7,961 bases of DNA from Gammaproteobacteria bacterium (GTDB lineage Bacteria > Pseudomonadota > Gammaproteobacteria > Pseudomonadales > Azotimanducaceae), in the NCBI GenBank assembly GCA_002708205.1, contig PAMR01000066.1, forward strand, positions 1-7,961, read 5' to 3'. Both the position numbers and the translations under genes were made by a program. The notes beneath the pieces were generated by a model. That model was not told where the DNA came from and ran no database searches. It worked only from the letters and a program-made list of their open reading frames with translations. This document shows positions 6,263-7,961 of the stretch, one piece after another. The stretch's first letter is position 1. Every line of letters begins with the position of its first letter.

Positions 6263-7513
6263 ATGAAAGTCAAACCGCAAGTCATTATCGATAATTTAGA
6301 CGAGCCGCATCATCTCGAAAAACTTTATCAAGATGAAAGAACGGGGTTTGTTACTGCATTAGCAGAAGCTCTTAAGGTACGCCCAGACTCACAAGTTCTA
6401 CGTGTATGGGAAGCGCGACTGCTCGGTGCTCCAGGCCACGTGAACGAGAGGAACGTTAAACCTTTCCGAACTATTTTGTCGATTGTTACGATCACTTTCT
6501 TGTTACTCACCATTTCATCTAGCCATTTCGATGCCGAATGGTATTACCCTCGGTATACGGGCCTATGGGTCTCATTATCGATGGCAATCTACTTTTGGAT
6601 ACATCGGCCCGATACTCGTGTCGGAGCGTATCTGATCATTGTTACCAGTCTAACGGTAATATATTTAGGTGTTTTACCTAATACCTCATCAGATTCAGTG
6701 CTGATGGCGCTAGTACATATAAGTGGGGCAAGTGTAGTGTTGCCAGCGATGGTATTTCTCCGCCGACGGTGGCTCCAAACCGACGCTTGCATCGAACTGC
6801 TCGAGAGAGCTGGCGAATGGTTTGTTATTTGCTCGCTTCTTGTTTTAGGAGGAAGTGTCTTTACTGCCTTCACCCTCGGTTTATACGAGATTATGGATCT
6901 TGAACAAATTGAAGAAGAATGGATTATTCGGAATATCGGCAATGTTGGGATAGTGACGATTCCTGTGGTTGGAATGTACTTATATGACAGCATATTTCGA
7001 GACAAGCTCTCTATTGCACCTGTCCTAGCTCGAACGTTCAGCCCGCTTTTCCTTTTGATGATTAGTTCTTATCTGATCATTACATTGTTTCAGGGATACA
7101 GTCCGTTTTATGACCGTCAGTTTCTCATTATTCTCAATGGTTTACTGTTAGTCGTTCTTGGAATGACAGTCTATTCGGTCTTGGCTCGTCCTTTGTATTC
7201 CGATAGCCGATGGAGCGATTGGATTTCTTTCGGATTACTTACCGCAACATTGCTAATCAATGTACTAGTATTGGTAGCGATAACATTTCGCTGGTACTCG
7301 TTTGGTATAACTCCTAACAGAATGGTTATCACAGGACTTAATATTATCGTCTTCGTACATTTTGTATGGTTAACAGCCAGTTATGTGCCATATTTGATGG
7401 GCCGCAGAAAGATTACTATTGTCCGGAAGACGATCGTCAGTTACCTACCGATATATTTTGGATGGGCAATGGTCATCGGATTTTTGTTTCCGTTATTCGT
7501 TAATTTTGAATAA
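6263..7513 (+). CDS. Polytopic inner-membrane protein, DUF4153-like
   Basis: 416 residues from ATG 6263. Residues 1-65 are a soluble, probably helical segment (HHLEKLYQDERTGFV, PDSQVLRVWEARLLG). They are followed by about 11 hydrophobic spans near 69-86, 98-114, 119-138, 146-166, 185-208, 224-242, 258-277, 286-305, 319-341, 356-376 and 391-413. The motif YSFGITPNR at 345-353, placed between two late helices, resembles the YGLTxxR motif I associate with DUF4153/DUF4173 membrane proteins; this match is from memory and moderate only. No enzyme motif is visible, and the function is unknown. The start is uncertain: an in-frame TTG at 6218 would add 15 polar residues and has GGGG 4 nt and AAGGA 12 nt upstream, whereas the ATG at 6263 has no clear Shine-Dalgarno. 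I chose the ATG as the commoner codon and because of its leader length from the possible promoter. It is on the same strand as the secreted-protein gene, 147 bp downstream (102 bp if the TTG is used). It may belong to a different function from the catabolic genes. Confidence 0.8.
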   Translation: MKVKPQVIIDNLDEPHHLEKLYQDERTGFVTALAEALKVRPDSQVLRVWEARLLGAPGHVNERNVKPFRTILSIVTITFLLLTISSSHFDAEWYYPRYTGLWVSLSMAIYFWIHRPDTRVGAYLIIVTSLTVIYLGVLPNTSSDSVLMALVHISGASVVLPAMVFLRRRWLQTDACIELLERAGEWFVICSLLVLGGSVFTAFTLGLYEIMDLEQIEEEWIIRNIGNVGIVTIPVVGMYLYDSIFRDKLSIAPVLARTFSPLFLLMISSYLIITLFQGYSPFYDRQFLIILNGLLLVVLGMTVYSVLARPLYSDSRWSDWISFGLLTATLLINVLVLVAITFRWYSFGITPNRMVITGLNIIVFVHFVWLTASYVPYLMGRRKITIVRKTIVSYLPIYFGWAMVIGFLFPLFVNFE

Positions 7514-7523
7514 AAAAGTTAAT

Positions 7524-7552
7524 TTGACGTAGTTTGATTCTCTCTGTAGAAG
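7524..7552 (+). promoter_or_regulatory. Candidate sigma70-like promoter of the cupin gene
   Basis: TTGACG (7524-7529, five of six matches) and TAGAAG (7547-7552, four of six) are spaced by exactly 17 bp. Initiation near 7559 would leave a leader of about 38 nt before ATG 7597, consistent with the cupin having its own promoter. This is a sequence match only. Confidence 0.4.
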
Positions 7553-7580
7553 ATATTTAGGTGATTAGTTAGAAAGTAGA

Positions 7581-7596
7581 GGAGGGGAGAGGAGAG
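7581..7596 (+). promoter_or_regulatory. Purine-only ribosome binding tract of the cupin gene
   Basis: Sixteen consecutive G/A bases (GGAGGGGAGAGGAGAG) run directly into ATG 7597. GGAGG at its left end has a spacing of 11 nt and the overlapping GGGGAG is closer; several registers could pair with 16S rRNA. It marks the start clearly. Confidence 0.7.
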
Positions 7597-7961
7597 ATGC
7601 AGTATCTTAATGGTATTCAGACTCGTGTGAACGACGTATGCGAAGGCAAAGGAAACGGTCCTTGGGTCGAGCGTCTCATTCTGACGGATGAAGTAGTAGC
7701 AACTCTTATTTGTATGCCACCAGGAAATTCAAGCCGACGTCACTTTCATCCACAAAACGATGAGTTTTGGATTGTAATGGCGGGAACGCTTACGTGGGAG
7801 ATTGAAGGAGAACAACCGATTCATTCCAAGGAGGGCGATATTATGCGTGTTCCGAAAGGTAAGTCTCACAATATCGTGACCACAGGAGATAAAGATTCGC
7901 TGCGCTTGGCGATAGGTATTCCCGACATTCCACACGTTGATTCGAAAACCAACGAACTATT
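7597..7961 (+). CDS. Single-domain cupin protein, 3'-truncated by the window edge
   Basis: The frame is open from ATG 7597 to the end of the window (121 full codons), so the C-terminus is missing. Both cupin motifs are present. Motif 1 is G43-x5-H49-F-H51-x4-E56-x6-G63, supplying two His and one Glu metal ligands. Motif 2 is G80-x5-P86-x-G88-x2-H91-N92, supplying the third His. A 3-His/1-Glu metal site (Fe, Mn, Ni or Zn) is therefore expected. There is no signal peptide, so it is probably cytoplasmic. Small cupins of this kind include dioxygenases, isomerases and sugar- or acid-binding proteins, and the sequence does not tell which. A role in the same catabolic route as the SDR and PQQ dehydrogenase is possible from location only. 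It has a strong purine-rich ribosome binding tract and a plausible promoter of its own. Confidence 0.9.
   Translation, partial: MQYLNGIQTRVNDVCEGKGNGPWVERLILTDEVVATLICMPPGNSSRRHFHPQNDEFWIVMAGTLTWEIEGEQPIHSKEGDIMRVPKGKSHNIVTTGDKDSLRLAIGIPDIPHVDSKTNEL

Noticed and set aside
6589..7005. A 138-codon minus-strand frame inside the membrane protein gene
   Set aside because: It is antisense to a well-formed multi-span membrane protein and looks like a shadow frame.
7729..7935. A 68-codon minus-strand frame near the right edge
   Set aside because: It is antisense to the cupin frame, which carries both conserved cupin motifs.

Overview
The window looks like bacterial chromosome from a Gram-negative organism. 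Evidence for this is a periplasmic PQQ/heme c dehydrogenase with a lipoprotein signal, a second exported protein with a classical signal peptide, Shine-Dalgarno sites, and densely packed genes of moderate GC content (mid-40s per cent by eye). A marine or other environmental gammaproteobacterium is my best guess from the gene types and composition. No rRNA, tRNA or other phylogenetic marker is present to confirm it.

Layout. 1-549 (+): 3' part of a short-chain dehydrogenase/reductase (SDR) whose start lies outside the window. 550-2025 (-): a GPH/MelB-type cation symporter, convergent with the SDR and touching it with no spacer. 2058-4235 (-): a lipoprotein quinohemoprotein (PQQ plus heme c) alcohol dehydrogenase, about 32 bp upstream of the symporter and almost certainly in one transcript with it. 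4236-4423: a 188-bp divergent intergenic region. 4424-5488 (+): an HSL-type (fold-3) alpha/beta hydrolase. 5651-6115 (+): a small secreted, probably beta-rich protein of unknown function. 6263-7513 (+): a polytopic membrane protein that resembles DUF4153-type proteins. 7597-7961 (+): a single-domain cupin cut by the right edge.

How the genes may work together. Hydrolase, PQQ alcohol dehydrogenase, symporter, SDR and cupin together look like a small catabolic module. The hydrolase would cleave an ester. The periplasmic quinohemoprotein would oxidise an alcohol and feed electrons through its own heme to the respiratory chain. The symporter would bring a substrate or product into the cell, where the SDR and cupin would act on it. 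This is inference from family membership and adjacency; the substrate cannot be read from the sequence. The symporter keeps the two MelB cation-site aspartates but lacks the sugar-binding ones, which argues against a melibiose-like sugar. No PQQ biosynthesis genes and no transcriptional regulator are in the window.

I see no mobile element, CRISPR array, RNA gene or tandem repeat. Nothing here is clearly a new type of system. The least explained parts are the two functionally unknown genes at 5651-7513 and the cysteine-poor dehydrogenase.
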